Shown here: one piece after another, positions 1 to 11,602 of the stretch
Numbering within the stretch: position 1 is the stretch's first letter
How the letters are laid out: every line of letters starts with the position of its first letter
Assembly (NCBI GenBank): GCA_001598975.1
Contig: BBXU01002561.1
Span: 1 to 56,017 of the forward strand
Reading direction: 5' to 3'
DNA: 56,017 nucleotides
Origin: Parachlorella kessleri
Taxonomy: Eukaryota > Chlorophyta > Trebouxiophyceae > Chlorellales > Chlorellaceae
Translations under genes and position numbers: made by a program
Notes under the pieces: generated by a model
What the model saw: only the letters and a program-made list of their open reading frames with translations
What the model was told of the DNA's origin: nothing
Database searches by the model: none

Positions 1-199
1 TGCTTAGACACACTTCAATTAGTCCGCTGCATCCAGCTGCTTTCAACATGGGAGGGCGGGGATCCCCGCATCTATTCCCAGCTGCCCTTCCGCGTAGTGA
101 TCGATTGCTTTCGTACGCAGGGAGTTCCGACTAGTTCTTGTTTCAACGTGGAGCAGTTTGGCAGGGCACGAACCTGGAGAGCTTCAGCCAACTTCCAAG

Positions 200-3100
200 A
201 TGGGGGCGGCAGAGCAGGACGCCGGGGAACGACAGACTGGCGCAGCCGTCCAGCAGCGAGTAGAGCAGCTGCTTGCCTCAATCCAGCCCAACAAGCAGTC
301 CGAGTTTCGCAGGCTGACCATTGCGTCGTATGTGATCAACCTAATTAAGGGCGTGTTTCGCACAGGCCAGGTGGGCTTTTATTCAAGGCAGCCGTCTTGG
401 CAGGCTCTGGGACTGGGACCTTCTTGCAGCGCTCAGGAGGAGTGGGACGCCTGCCACAGCCGGCCTATGTTAAACAAGAACCTGCACCTGCAGGTGGAAG
501 CCTTCATGTTTGGCTCAGTGCCGTTGCGCACTTACCTGCCGGACGGAGACATTGATATCAGTGTCTTTGGCAGCCGCGGCCCCACAGGCAACAATGGCAG
601 CGATAGTGGCGGTAGCAGCCACACCAACCTGCGCGAGACTTGGGCTAGCCAGCTGCTCAAAGCGTTGGAGGCAGAGCAGGCGCGGTCAGACGCCCCTTTT
701 AGAATACGAGACCTTCACATCATCCAGGCTGAGGTGCGCAGGAACCAGTAGGCTCGTATGGTGTTTGCCAAAAATGCTGTGCCAAGTGCCATATAGGAGC
801 GTTGTATGTATTGCAGGAGTGTATGCTGTGTGCCCGTGCCTGGCCTGATAACCCCGTGTCACTGGATCAAGCAGCAGTGAGGCGCTTGTAGCTGGTGTGT
901 GCGACCAGCGAGCGGCCTGGCCGTCCTCCAGGTCAAGCTGGTCAAGTGCGTGGTGGCCGACCTGGTTGTGGATGTGTCGTTTGAGACGCTTGGTGGGCTC
1001 TGCACAGTGGCCTTTCTTGAGGCCATCGACCGCAAGATTGGCAGAAGCCACTTGTTCAAGCGCAGCATTGTGCTGGTAAGCGACTCATCCCTCGTTGTAT
1101 CGCCAAGGTGGATGTGACCTTCATCCTGTCCTTGCAGCTTCCCTGTTGCGAGCTTTGCCATAGGACCGGCAGCCCGACTCAACAGAAGTCAAGCTGAGCA
1201 TTGCTGAGCCCTGGGTCTCATGTTTCTGCCTATGCCTGAAGCGGTGAAGGGGGAAGCGCCAAGGCTCCGACCCTACGCATCACCCTAACCAGCAGTCATG
1301 CAGACTCATAAGAGGCCCCTGCTATCACCTTTTATCTGGTCAACTAGTTGGTCGGAGGGGAAGGGGGCTTACATGCCAGCTCAGGTTTTATCGTGTAGGT
1401 GAAGGCCTGGTGCTACTACGAGAGCCGGCTGCTAGGCGCTCACCACGGCCTCATCTCCAGCTATGCTTTGGAGACTATGGTACTGTACGTGTTTAATCTA
1501 CACCATAAGGAGCTAAACTCCCCCATGGAGGTCAGTGAGGCAAGGCGGACCTTTGTGGCCGCTCCCGCCCCTCTGCAAGTGTCCTGCTTACGAGCCCCTC
1601 CGGGTGCTATGATGTCATGCATGACACCGGACTAGCTGGTCAAGGCATGCCTTGAAACCTGCAAGGCCCTGAGCTGGGACCGGAGTGGTGCATTCCCAGG
1701 GCGGTGATGAGTCTGTAGATAGACATGCTCTGGTGTTTGCGCTCTCCAGGTGCTAGGCAAGTTTCTGGAGGTGTTCAGCTCCTTCAACTGGGACGAGTAC
1801 TGCCTCAGCCTGCAAGGCCCCATCCCCCTCAACACTTTCCCCAACCCAGAGGGTAGGTTCACGTGCACTGGTGTGACATGTCCAATGCTGACTGGGTGGA
1901 ACTGTGCTGTGCTGGCTAGAATGGCTTGTGCCCAAGTCGGAGTGCAACTCATCATGGCGGGGGTGGTGTGAATAAGAAGGTACTGTAGAACACCTCTGGT
2001 CGTGACATGTCGCGGATATGCAATCTTGCTAAAGGCTTCAAGGTATCCAGTCTTGACTGCATCCCCTAACATCTGCAACGAAGGAGGAGCAGCAGCGCGT
2101 GGAAACACAGTGCTTTGCACCCAGGGCTGCTGTCCTGCCATGGTGCAGTCGACCTGCACGGTCTGGACCCCGGCTCCCAGCTGCTGGACCCGCCCTTCCT
2201 GGACGACGTGCTCTCCAAGTACAGCGTGCAGCAGCAGCAGCAACAGCAGCAGCAATCAGGGGCGGGGGCTGCGCCACCGACGCCACAGCACTTCGTGCTG
2301 AAGCACCTTAACATTGTGGACCCGCTGCTGCCCCCTAACAACCTGGGCCGGTCCGTCAGCAAGGCCAGCTTTGCGCGCATCCGACGCGCGTTTGCGCACG
2401 GTGCCAACGCCCTTGCCACCATCATGGCCAAGGTGGGTGAGGGATGCGAGCCTACAGCATGGGAGGGGTGGTAGCAAGGCCTCCGGACTGCTTCCCACAC
2501 TGGAAGCTTGCATATCGGTTGCCTTTTTGAGTCGAGCCTTAGAAACCGGATGTAGTGACCGAATCTGGGTGGCATGGGAGGGGTGCCCTGTTTCTGTGTC
2601 CCTTCTGCTTTGCAAGGTGCGAGAGTTGCGCAGGGAGTCTATCTGTGAGGCGAGCTGCACCTATTGGCCTGGTTCCGCTTCCTTAGCTTCCGTCGTCGGT
2701 AGATTACAAAGCAAGCAACTCCCACCAGGCAGTCCGACCCCAAATGAGGTGCAAACCGGATTGCCAGGGTTGTGGCAAGTGTCAGCCTGCAGCCTCGACA
2801 GCCACTTGCATAACCCTTGCAGGATCCGCTCAATGCGCTGGAGGGCATCGACCTATTCTTTAGGAACACATGGAAGAGCCCCATGCGCATGGCGGCAGAC
2901 AACCAAGCGTTCATGCAGCGGCTCGGCCTAGGCAGCGTGCCGTTCCACATACCGCTTGCCCCGGCCTACTCAGCGCCGCCGCTACATGGCGCAGAACTGG
3001 CAGGCTTGGCGGCAGCGTCCCAGCCGCCTCCACCTCCGCCGCTGGCGCCTGCAGCACCACAGCAGCAGCAGCAGCACCCAGGGCAGCAGCAGCAGCAGCA

Positions 3101-6100
3101 GCAGCACCCGGGGCAACAACAGCAGCTGCAGCAGGTGCCGCAGCACCCACACCCACAGCAGCAGCCTCAGCCGCAGCTTCCTGGGACCCGTGCGGCTCAT
3201 TTGTCCATGTCCCAGCCGGCTTCAGCTGCTTCTCATGCGGCGGCACAGCTGCAAGCCCAGCCTAATTACATGCAGATGTTGAGCGATGCAATGCGGCAGC
3301 ACCAGCACCAGCGCTTCCAGCAGCAGCAGCAGCAGCAGCCACAGCCGCGGGGGCAGTTTGGTGGGCAGCTACCACCCTCAACCAGCAATGGGGCAACTAT
3401 GGGGCGCACTTCCCTTGAAGCTCTGGCACAAAGCTTGCAGCTGCTACAGATGCAACAGACTGAGCTTGGCGGCCACAGCAACAGCCTGCAGTACGTTGCT
3501 CCGCTGGGCAGGCCTCCAACTGCCCCGCCCAGTGTGCTGCTCCACCATCCACAGCAGTATCACCAGGGGCCAAGGGATGGCAGGTCGGTGGAGCGGCGGC
3601 ATAGCTTTGGTTCCCTGGCTCAGATAGGTGGTGGGCGCAGTGGCACGGTGACACATGCCTTAACGTCACCCATCGCCGCCGCCAGCATTGTGCGAGGCAG
3701 CTACGGCCCTCAGCAGCAAGTAGTTATGGATGCCCAGCTGCCGCAGCAGCTAGTAGGGCAGCTCCCGCGGGGCATGCCTGCGCCGGCTGCCAGAGCACAG
3801 GACGGGGCCAGCGCCCGAGGCGAGGAGGGGAAGCCAGCGCAGCCTAGTTACCCGACAGCTCCTCAGGGCAGTGCTGCAGGCCTCTCCTCCGACGCACCAG
3901 CAGCAGTAGCCTCAGCTCCCTCCTTGCCTCGGTCCCTGCCTGCGCTGCCGGCCCACCACCAGCAGCAGCAGCAGCAACAGCAACCACAAGGAGGCGCTGC
4001 AGGTCCTAGTTCGGCAGGACCCGGCAGTCATGCTGGGGGCGCCAGCAGCTCCCAGACAGATCAGCAGCAGCAGGACGGGTCTGCAGCTGCGCCGGTCGAG
4101 TGTGTGTCTCCCCCAGCTGTGTCACTGCCGCCGCGGCACCCTTTAGCAATGCCTGGGGCAGCCCTGCCTGGCTCGCCACCTCCCCCCAGCAGGCCCGTCC
4201 ACCGGCGCAGCCACTCTGGTGGCATCAGTGCTGGGGTGCCGGTATCGGAAGAGGCTTTGGCTGTGCTGCTTGCAAGCAGCCAGTTATATGCCACAACCGC
4301 ACCCAACACTCCTACCACACCTGCTGCCACGGCGGCGGCAGCGATGCCAACACAGGCTGTGGGTGCGGCCCCACCTCGCCCGCCGCCGGCAACAGTCCAT
4401 GCACACTTTCCACCCAGTAATGGCAGTCTGGGTGGCAGCCACACTGCTCCTGCTCAGGCCGGGAATGTGATGGCAACGCTGGGCATGCTCACGCCGTACC
4501 AGCTGCAGCAGCTGCTGGCAGCGCAGCCGCAGCTGCTGCAGGGCCTCATATCCGCGTCCGCTACGGCCGCCCCCGTGGATGCTGCACGGACCGGTGAGCG
4601 GAGCTATTGTGTTCAGCGCTGCCAAGCGAGCTTGCAGTGGCCCGTTGAGATGCTCGTACCTGCCCGTGCATCCAATGGATCATCTAGGGGCTCCAGGGGT
4701 GCGCCCATGAGAGGTTCAAAACTGTGCTGCCAGAGTGACGCATCGAGCACCCAGGGCTCTGATGTCGTACAGTTTTAGTTGTCTCAAAGGCTGCCAAGGG
4801 GAACCAAAGCATGGACTTTTGTTCCCCCTGGCATGCCTGCAGTACAGCGCAGGGATGCTTAGATCCAATGCCGGGGAGCAGCCTGGGGATCCCTCTGCTG
4901 TGCCTTCCTATGGTTCCTTTGTTGATGCTTATGCTTCACGCACTCGACCCGGCAACAGCTAGGTTGAAAGCATGTTCCGCTGCCTTGCCTGTCTGCAGGG
5001 TTGTCATATTGGATTGCCCCTCAGCAAGCCGCCAGCATTCCCAACCGTCAGCCGGGGACACCGCAGGTTGCACAGGTCCCGGCAGAGCCTCCACGACCGC
5101 AACAACAGCCAGTCCGCCAGCAGCAAGCGGCGCCAGAGCAACAGGTCGCCCAACAGCTGGCGCAGCACCAGTCTCAGGAGCAGCCAGTGGCCGCGCCTGA
5201 CCCTGCATTAGAAGCTCAGCAGCCTCTGGCGATGCAGGAAGGCCCACGAAGCCTAGTGCTGTCACCTGCGCAGTCTGGGGATGCCTCGACTGCCAGCCAG
5301 CCTGGTGACATCTTCACGGGGGACTTGCAATCCCTGAGCGAAAACCTGAGCACAGCCAGGTCGTGTCAGCTGCAGGAGAAGGCGCCAGCTGCTGCCCAGG
5401 CAACAGCAGGGGATCTGGTAGCCCAGGAACCTGCAGCACAGCAGCTTGTAGCCGAGGAGCCAGAAGGTCCCAGCCAACATGCCGCTGGCGATGAGCCCCA
5501 GACGCCATGCCCTGGCCTGCCTGACAGTAAGGCTGATGACGAGGCGGGGTTGGGTACTGCCACTGACACTGCTCCAAGCCTCGTGTCCTCGCCAAGCCCT
5601 GCAGCTGACAAGGTAGAGGCTGCGTGTGCCTCGCTGCCTCAGCTGCGGACCTCCTCAAATGGGTCAGCTGCAGCGGCAGCAGCCAAGGCGGCCGCTGCAG
5701 CGGCAGTCAGGCCGCCTGCACGGACAGCCGCTACCGAGAGCAGCCGGTCGCCGCCCACCACGCCCACCCAGCCACGCAGAGAGCTTCAGGCAGGGGAGAG
5801 GGGTGCAGGGGGCAGCCGGCAACCGCTGCAGGCACCAGGCTCGGCCGGACTGCCAGCAGGTTCCAGTGCAGCTTCCACTCCCACCGCCAGTGGGGCTTCA
5901 ACGCCCGCTGCAGCCCCGCCAGCAGGCAGGCGGTCCTGGAGCGACATTGCTCGCTCCAAGGGCAGCCCGGCAGGGGCCACTGTCAACTTTGCCCGAGGCA
6001 GCAAGCAGCAGAAGCAGGCCGCTGCGGCTGCTGCAGCTGCCGCGGCCGCTGAGCAGGCCCTCCGCCCGCCATCGCAGCAGCCCCAGCCGGTGCAGCAGGC

Positions 6101-6524
6101 GCCGCAGCCACAGCCGCAGCAGCAACAACATCAACAACAGCAGCAGCAGCAGCAGCAGCAACGGGGCAGCGGAGAACACCCTCGAGGGAGGAGCCCAAAT
6201 GGCACGATGCATGAGCGCTTAGCGGCCCGAGTGGGTGCTGCAGGCGGGGCTGCCAGCCGCGGCGCCAGCAGCGCAGGGAGCAGGGCACCCTCAGAGGTCG
6301 GCAGCGGCGGAGGCACCCCCCGTGCTACACAACCGGCCAGCGGACGGCGGCAGCTGGGCAAGCAGGGTAGGCAGCCCTCCAACTTCAGCCTGGCCGATGA
6401 TGACGCCTTCCCATCCCTCGCCGGTGGTGGTGGCGGAGGCGGGGGCAGCCCTGGGCGGCCGGCTGGCGCGACCACAGTGACTGGTGGTGCCTGGGGCGCA
6501 CGTCGCGAGCAGCAGGACTTGTGA
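200..6524 (+). CDS. Non-canonical poly(A) polymerase / TUTase-like nucleotidyltransferase with long Gln-rich C-terminal tail
   Basis: Exons 200-370, 494-733, 932-1075, 1399-1530, 1750-1852, 2125-2432 (2149 is also phase-compatible), 2823-4593 and 4999-6524 give about 1,464 residues. The start is the first in-frame ATG. The first ~400 residues are a nucleotidyltransferase core: the GS followed by DGDIDIS pattern (GSVPLRTYLPDGDIDIS) supplies two metal-binding Asp, and VADLVVDVSF the third. KAWCYYESRLLGAHHGLIS and HFVLKHLNIVDP match the PAP/OAS1-type substrate-binding domain of the plant family that includes At3g51620. These enzymes add nucleotides to RNA 3' ends; the RNA target here is unknown. 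The remaining ~1,000 residues are low-complexity Gln/Pro/Ala/Ser sequence with short conserved-looking islands (RRSWSDIARSKG, DDAFPSLAGG near the end). Splice positions of exons 5-6 are the least certain. Enzyme class is well supported; nucleotide preference cannot be told. Confidence 0.85.
3058..3341 (+). repeat. CAG-rich poly-Gln tracts in the nucleotidyltransferase gene
   Basis: Runs of CAG/CAA lie at about 3060-3140 and 3319-3341. Similar runs occur at 2229-2256, 3959-3985 and 6116-6161. All are in the coding frame and encode Gln stretches of up to roughly a dozen residues, separated by Pro and His. They are coding microsatellites, likely to vary in length between strains, and they make this part of the protein intrinsically disordered. 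Confidence 0.85.
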
Positions 6525-7086
6525 GGGAGCTGGGCAACTGGGATTGCTGGCTGGGATTTGAGGTCATAAGTGTTTGCAACTGTGGTATGGGCCCTCTTGT
6601 AAGAGAGGGGACCCTGTGAAATGGTTATCTCTCCAAGTGTGAAGAGGTTATCTCTCAACTTTACCCTTTGTGGCTTAGGTGCACTAGCAGCCAACACCGG
6701 ACCTGGCTAGGCTATGCCGTCCCTTAGAAGAGAGCATCATCATCACCCGGAGCAACACGGAGCCTATTACCATAAACAAACAGTACCCTGTCAGTGCAGT
6801 TCATCCCTGCATCTCTCGCATGCCTACCGGCATGCCTACCACCATTCAGCTGCAGGACTCAGGGGTGGGCTCGTTGGCTTACAACACATCCATGCAGCAG
6901 GACGGCAGTACAGTTCGGTTTAGCTGGACTCATGAGTATTCACCGGGCCAGTTGCTATCCTCGCGGTTCTTTTCTTAATTCATACATATTAGACTATTTC
7001 TTCCTGATCACAGTGTTTGTGCCTCGGAAGCCAACGTTCCTGAGGGCTGCTGTGCTTGGGGCAATCATATAGCACATAATAAGTGC
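6525..7086. other. Intergenic region between nucleotidyltransferase and PRP38 genes
   Basis: This holds the 3' UTR of the upstream gene, with its TGTAA signal at 6598-6602, and the promoter and 5' leader of the downstream gene, which is transcribed in the same direction. I see no TATA box, conserved coding or RNA gene. The direct repeat GCATGCCTACC around 6818-6840 is short and of unknown meaning. Confidence 0.5.
6598..6602 (+). terminator. TGTAA polyadenylation signal inside a small inverted repeat
   Basis: TGTAA, the usual green-algal polyadenylation signal, lies 74 bases after the stop of the nucleotidyltransferase gene. The flanks CCCTCTT and AAGAGAGGG are nearly complementary, so the signal would sit in or beside the loop of a short hairpin. 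Confidence 0.6.
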
Positions 7087-10000
7087 ATGGAGCAGTATGG
7101 AAACACATCTACTTACAACCTGGAGACGGTGTTGCGAGAAAACATCATCCGGTCGCAGTATTGGGAGAAGACGTGCATAGACCTGGAGGGCTGGCAGGAG
7201 GTGGTTGATGAGATATACTACAGGTGGGGGAGGTGCTGCTGCCGGCGGTGTGCTGCTGTCCTGGCATGTGCTACTGCCTGCTGCTACTAGCCTGGCTGAG
7301 GTTGCGACTGTGCACTGCATTTGACCTACTATTGTTTTGTGGACACTGGTGCAGCGTGGAGCATTGTGAGCCCTGGATGTCTGGGAACGCCCGAGGGCCC
7401 TCCTCAGCCTTTTGCCTGCTCTACCGTCTGGGCCAGCTCAAGCCCACGCCCCAGCAGATCCGCATGATGCTGGACCATAAGGACTCACCCTACATCCGTG
7501 CGGTAGGGTGCACGGCCATGTGATGATGTTAACTTCACCGATGAACACGATATTGGTAGCCTTGGTACGGCTTTGGTACCCTTGTGCTGTGCTCCTATTC
7601 TGGAGACTTGCGCGTTGGCCTGGCCAAGCAGGGGTAGCACTGCTGCGGCCGTTTCTGCCGATATGGTTTCCCTGTCGCTGCTCTTCTGGCTTCACGACCC
7701 CTCAGCTGCCGCCGCCATACTCTGTGCGTGCCACCATTTCCCTGCAGGTGGGCTTCCTGTACCTGCGGTATGTGTGCAACCCGCGGGAGCTGTGGGGCTG
7801 GTTCAAGAAGTATGCACGCGATTCCGAGGTGAGCGCCTCCCTGAGCAGCTGGTCCTGCTGGGTAAACACTCCCGTGCCGGGTCTTGTCCGGGTTTGCTGT
7901 TGAAGGGAGGGGGCTGACCAGCTATGCGTACTTTTGCAGCTGTCCCTGCTTAAATGTGGCCGCATTCGGTCGCAGCTTGGTGTGCTACATTACAGCATGT
8001 CTGTGTATTGGCATGCACCAATGACCAATGTTCTCTACCTTCTGGCATTGCAGGAATTTTCCCCCAGCCCTGGGTCCCTGGGCAAGAGCGTCACCATGGG
8101 CGACTTTGTGCGCGACATCCTGCTAGACCAGGTAGGTACGCAGCGCGCACAGCATGCACATGCTGGGGCCCCTCCCCATGCTGCTGTGCTGCTGCTGCCA
8201 GAGCGCGCACCGCTGACGGCACGGGTGTGCTCTGGGCCTAGCCAGGCAGGCAGCCAGCCAGTCTGGTGGGCAGGTAGGCGGCCGGAGATGGGCGGTGGCA
8301 TGGAGCCCGGGCCGTGAGAGGTGCCTGTGTCGCCTGGTCATCGCCCTTGCTGGGAGCGCCAGGCAGCCAGCTGAGGGTGCTGTGGGGCGGGGGTGAGGGC
8401 GTGTACAGGCAGGCGTGACTGCCTGATCCATTAACCGGTGCTCCACTCCCAGATCGCGGTAATGCTTGCTGCAGCAGCCGTCCTGCAGCTGGGTGCGCTT
8501 GTGACTCTTGCCGTCCAACTGCTGCTGCCCCGCAGGTCTGTGCTACCGCTTGGTCGTGGGGGGCTTGCTAGGCCTCGCCATCTACCTGCCATCCTGCTTG
8601 AGTGGTACTTACCACTGCATTCACGCCTGCTTGCTCACGCTTGCCTGCATGCCACCCCTTGTCTTCTGCCCTGAGATGCCTTGCTTCTTGCCGCGCGCTG
8701 GTGCTTCTGCCCATGCTTGCTTGGTGCTTACTGTGCATCTACTGCATGCATTGCCCACCTGCCATGCGCATGTCAAGACCAGAGGAAGGGCGCCATGGCC
8801 TGACCTTAGCTGCCCTTGCCTGCCCCCGGTTCCCTGGGTGCAGTACTACTTCGAGACCATCTTCCCTCGCATCCCCAAGACCGTGACTGATGAGATAGTG
8901 GGGGATTTGAAGGGCATGGGGCTGCCGAGCGCCGCCAAAGGCAATGCAGGGCAGGGTGAGCGCTGTCCAGGGCGGTAGTAGGAGGGGTGGCCAGGCAGCA
9001 AGCTAGCTCCCGAAGCTGGAGTGGCATGTCCTCTGTCGTGCCCTCACCCCTCGCACTAGACTCCTCGGCTGGCCCTCGATACCCTCTTATTCCTGGTCAG
9101 CCTGCGGTGGCCTGTTCCTTCCAGCACTTAGACTGCCCTTACAATGGCTGCCTTACATGTGAGCCTGCCGGCCGCCCCACCTGATTTAAATGTGTCTATA
9201 TAACTCATGTACTTTTTTAGGGAGTGGGTCTGCCCCTGTTGCCCCGTGGGTTGCTGCAGGTGGCGCTGACCGCCGCGGCGTGGACGACGGCGGCAAGCGC
9301 CCCGCCTCCGTCAAGGCCTCCCTGTCGGTGGCTTTCGGCCAGCGGGCCCCCAACCGGGCGGGCGCGCGGGAGGAGGGGCGCGGGCTGGGCGCGGGCATGA
9401 AGGGCGGCACCGGGGAGACGCGGCGCCGCTCGGCCTCGCCGGACCCGTACCGGGAGGGCGGGGACCGCGACAGCCGGCAGCAGCAGCAGCAGCGGCGGCG
9501 GTCAAGGTGGGTGCAGTGCCCCGGGAAGGCCCCAACAGAGCACGGGGGTCGGGGGAAAGGGGGCCCTGACGCCCCTGCCAACAGGGTGGCGGGATCCTGG
9601 GTGTGGGTCGGCTGGGAAGGTGCTCTTGCTGGCTGGGCATCGAGGTCAAGCCTGTACTGACTCTGCTTTCGTCCCGCAGGAGAGAGTCTTGCAGCAATGT
9701 GAGTTGATGGGAGGGACTTTCACCCAACAAGGCTCCCTTCCGCAGACTCGTGGGGTAGGCAATGCTGGGAGCATGTGTATGGTTCCTTTCTGGGGCACCC
9801 ATATGGGCTGCATTTCTCACCTGCTCCTCGGCGCCACGGTTGTGGTGGTGATTTCTGGTGCAGGTCGCCGCACCGCGCTGACAGGGACAAGGATCGTGAG
9901 AGGGATGTCAAGTATGACCGCCACCGAAGCGATAAGTAAGCAGGGGTTGCCGGGTTCTCATGCCCCAATACCAAACGCCAAAAAGGGTTCTCGGCAGGGT

Positions 10001-11383
10001 GCAGCTGTTTTGAATGCCTGCCTGTGGCGATTGCTATGGCGGTCTTGTCCCCGTCAGGTCTGGCATGGCTTGGTGATGAATGTCTACAAGAAGTTGTATA
10101 TCGCATGTTGTTGTACAACCATCCAATCAGCAGCAGGGCTCAGCAGGGTCCTGCAGCCTGTGAACAGGCGGATGGCTTTGCAAGCTGTCGGGAGCAGCCA
10201 AGGTCGCGTACCACTTGTGCTACTCCTGGCCTGTGTAACATTGCTTGTCAAAGTGCTGCAGGGTGCGCGAGGGCAGGGACTACAGGGATGCCAGGAGGGA
10301 GCGGGACAGCGGCAGGGAGTATCGAGACGAGGGGCGGCGGCGAGACTACGACGCCGGCGGCGGCAGGGGTGCCGGCTATGACAGGGACCGGGTCCGGGAG
10401 GAGGGCGGCAGGTGGGGCCTTTGGCGCTGTCTGCTGGGCCTCTGTTCCTTGTCAAGGGGCCCGCCTGGGGGGTCCCTGGCTGCAAGTGAAGCGGGTGCTT
10501 GCTCCGGGAGCCCCGCCGGGTGATGTGCAGGCCCTTGTGCGTCGCGCGGCGCCCCCTGTGTGTTCAGGGTAGCGGTAGTCCTCCCAACCTTCCGGGGCGG
10601 TTGCAGCGTGGGAAGGGCATGGCTGTCCTCTTGCACACTGCTGTACTGGCAAGATGGTGTGGCATGTATAGGGGTCTCTCCTTGCCTTGGCCGAGTGCTG
10701 GTGGGTATTCATTGAGCAGCCTGTAGAGGAGAGGTATCTCCCGGTCGCTTGCAGTTACATGGCGTCCCTATAGGTGCGTGTCTTTGTGTGGGTGCAGCAG
10801 GCGCCAGGGCAGGGATGATCGGCGAGATCGGGACAGGGACGGGGACAGGTGCGTTGTTTGCTGGGCCCTCCGGGGCCCCAGCATCAATCAACCCTTGTTT
10901 GAGACGGAAGTTGGGTGCAAGTTTCCAGTGTCGTTGGTGGGCGAGGGTCAGCTCTGAAGCTAGGGGGGGTGGCGGGGCCTGCCAGCCAGGGCAAGCAAGG
11001 GATGGCAATGTAGACAGATAAGCCCCTCAGATGGGTGGACCTACTGGGTTGGACTCAGGCAAGCCCCAGAGTATAACTGCCAGCCCTGTCAGATAGAGTT
11101 TACCTCCTCTCCTTTGATTGCACTATCTGTCACCATTGACAAATAGACAGTTGCAAGTCCAATTTGGCCCCATTACATGGAAAGGCATGTAGCCGTGTGC
11201 GGTCACTCCGCTGCGAAATGCTGCAGCATATTCCTGCTATTGTGGTGTGGCCTTGGTAGATGGCCGGTCTCCCAAATGGTACCCACAAGCGTGGAAACCA
11301 TGGCTTGCAGGGGCACCCACGACGTGTTCCGGGACAGGGCAGGCGGCTCTGGTGGCGACAGGCTGAAAGATGTTTATGGCTAG
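7087..11383 (+). CDS. PRPF38B: PRP38-family pre-mRNA splicing factor (PRP38B/SRL1 type)
   Basis: Exons 7087-7223, 7355-7502, 7748-7828, 8054-8131, 8844-8955, 9221-9506, 9864-9935, 10262-10411, 10798-10848 and 11311-11383 give 395 residues. The PRP38 domain fills about the first 190: EVVDEIYYS, CEPWMSGNARGPSSAFCLLY, KDSPYIRAVGFLYLRYV, YYFETIFPRIPKTV. These match plant PRP38B/SRL1 and human PRPF38B almost motif by motif. Next comes the plant-type segment KRPASVKASLSVAFGQRAP, then an Arg/Asp/Ser-rich tail and a short conserved end (DRLKDVYG). Human PRPF38B is a spliceosome component; the RS/RD tail is typical of splicing regulators acting in nuclear speckles. A 19-base exon candidate at 9680-9698 is left out because it breaks the frame, and the acceptor of exon 9 is a NAGNAG (10795-10800). 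Family assignment is firm. Confidence 0.92.
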
Positions 11384-11602
11384 CACAGCTGACAAGGGAA
11401 GGCAGCGGGTGCGGGTGCCCTGGGAGCGACCTGCCGGCTGGATGCGTGCGCAAGCACCGTGTGCCCACCGGCGTCCTGGATGTAGGGAGTTTTATAGCTC
11501 CCTTCCGAGTCTGTGTTGGTGCTACGGTTTTACAGATTGACTTTGACCCTAGACAATTGACGTGACCGGTACCGTGCTTGTGCTGAGGGCTGGCTCTGCA
11601 TC
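11384..11602. other. Short convergent 3' intergenic region
   Basis: The PRP38 gene ends from the left and the TMEM50 gene from the right, leaving 219 bases for both 3' UTRs. TTACA at 11530-11534 is TGTAA on the minus strand, about 70 bases after the TMEM50 stop. I find no exact TGTAA for the PRP38 gene here, so its transcript may use a variant signal or run into its neighbour. Confidence 0.5.

Noticed and set aside
1..199. Possible end of another gene at the left edge
   Set aside because: Short open frames exist but none shows splice signals or family resemblance. It is most simply 5' UTR and promoter of the first gene.
158..751. Continuous frame from 158 through the first introns of the nucleotidyltransferase gene
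   Set aside because: It begins with TTG, and bases 371-493 interrupt a conserved region with GT...AG borders. The first ATG is at 200.
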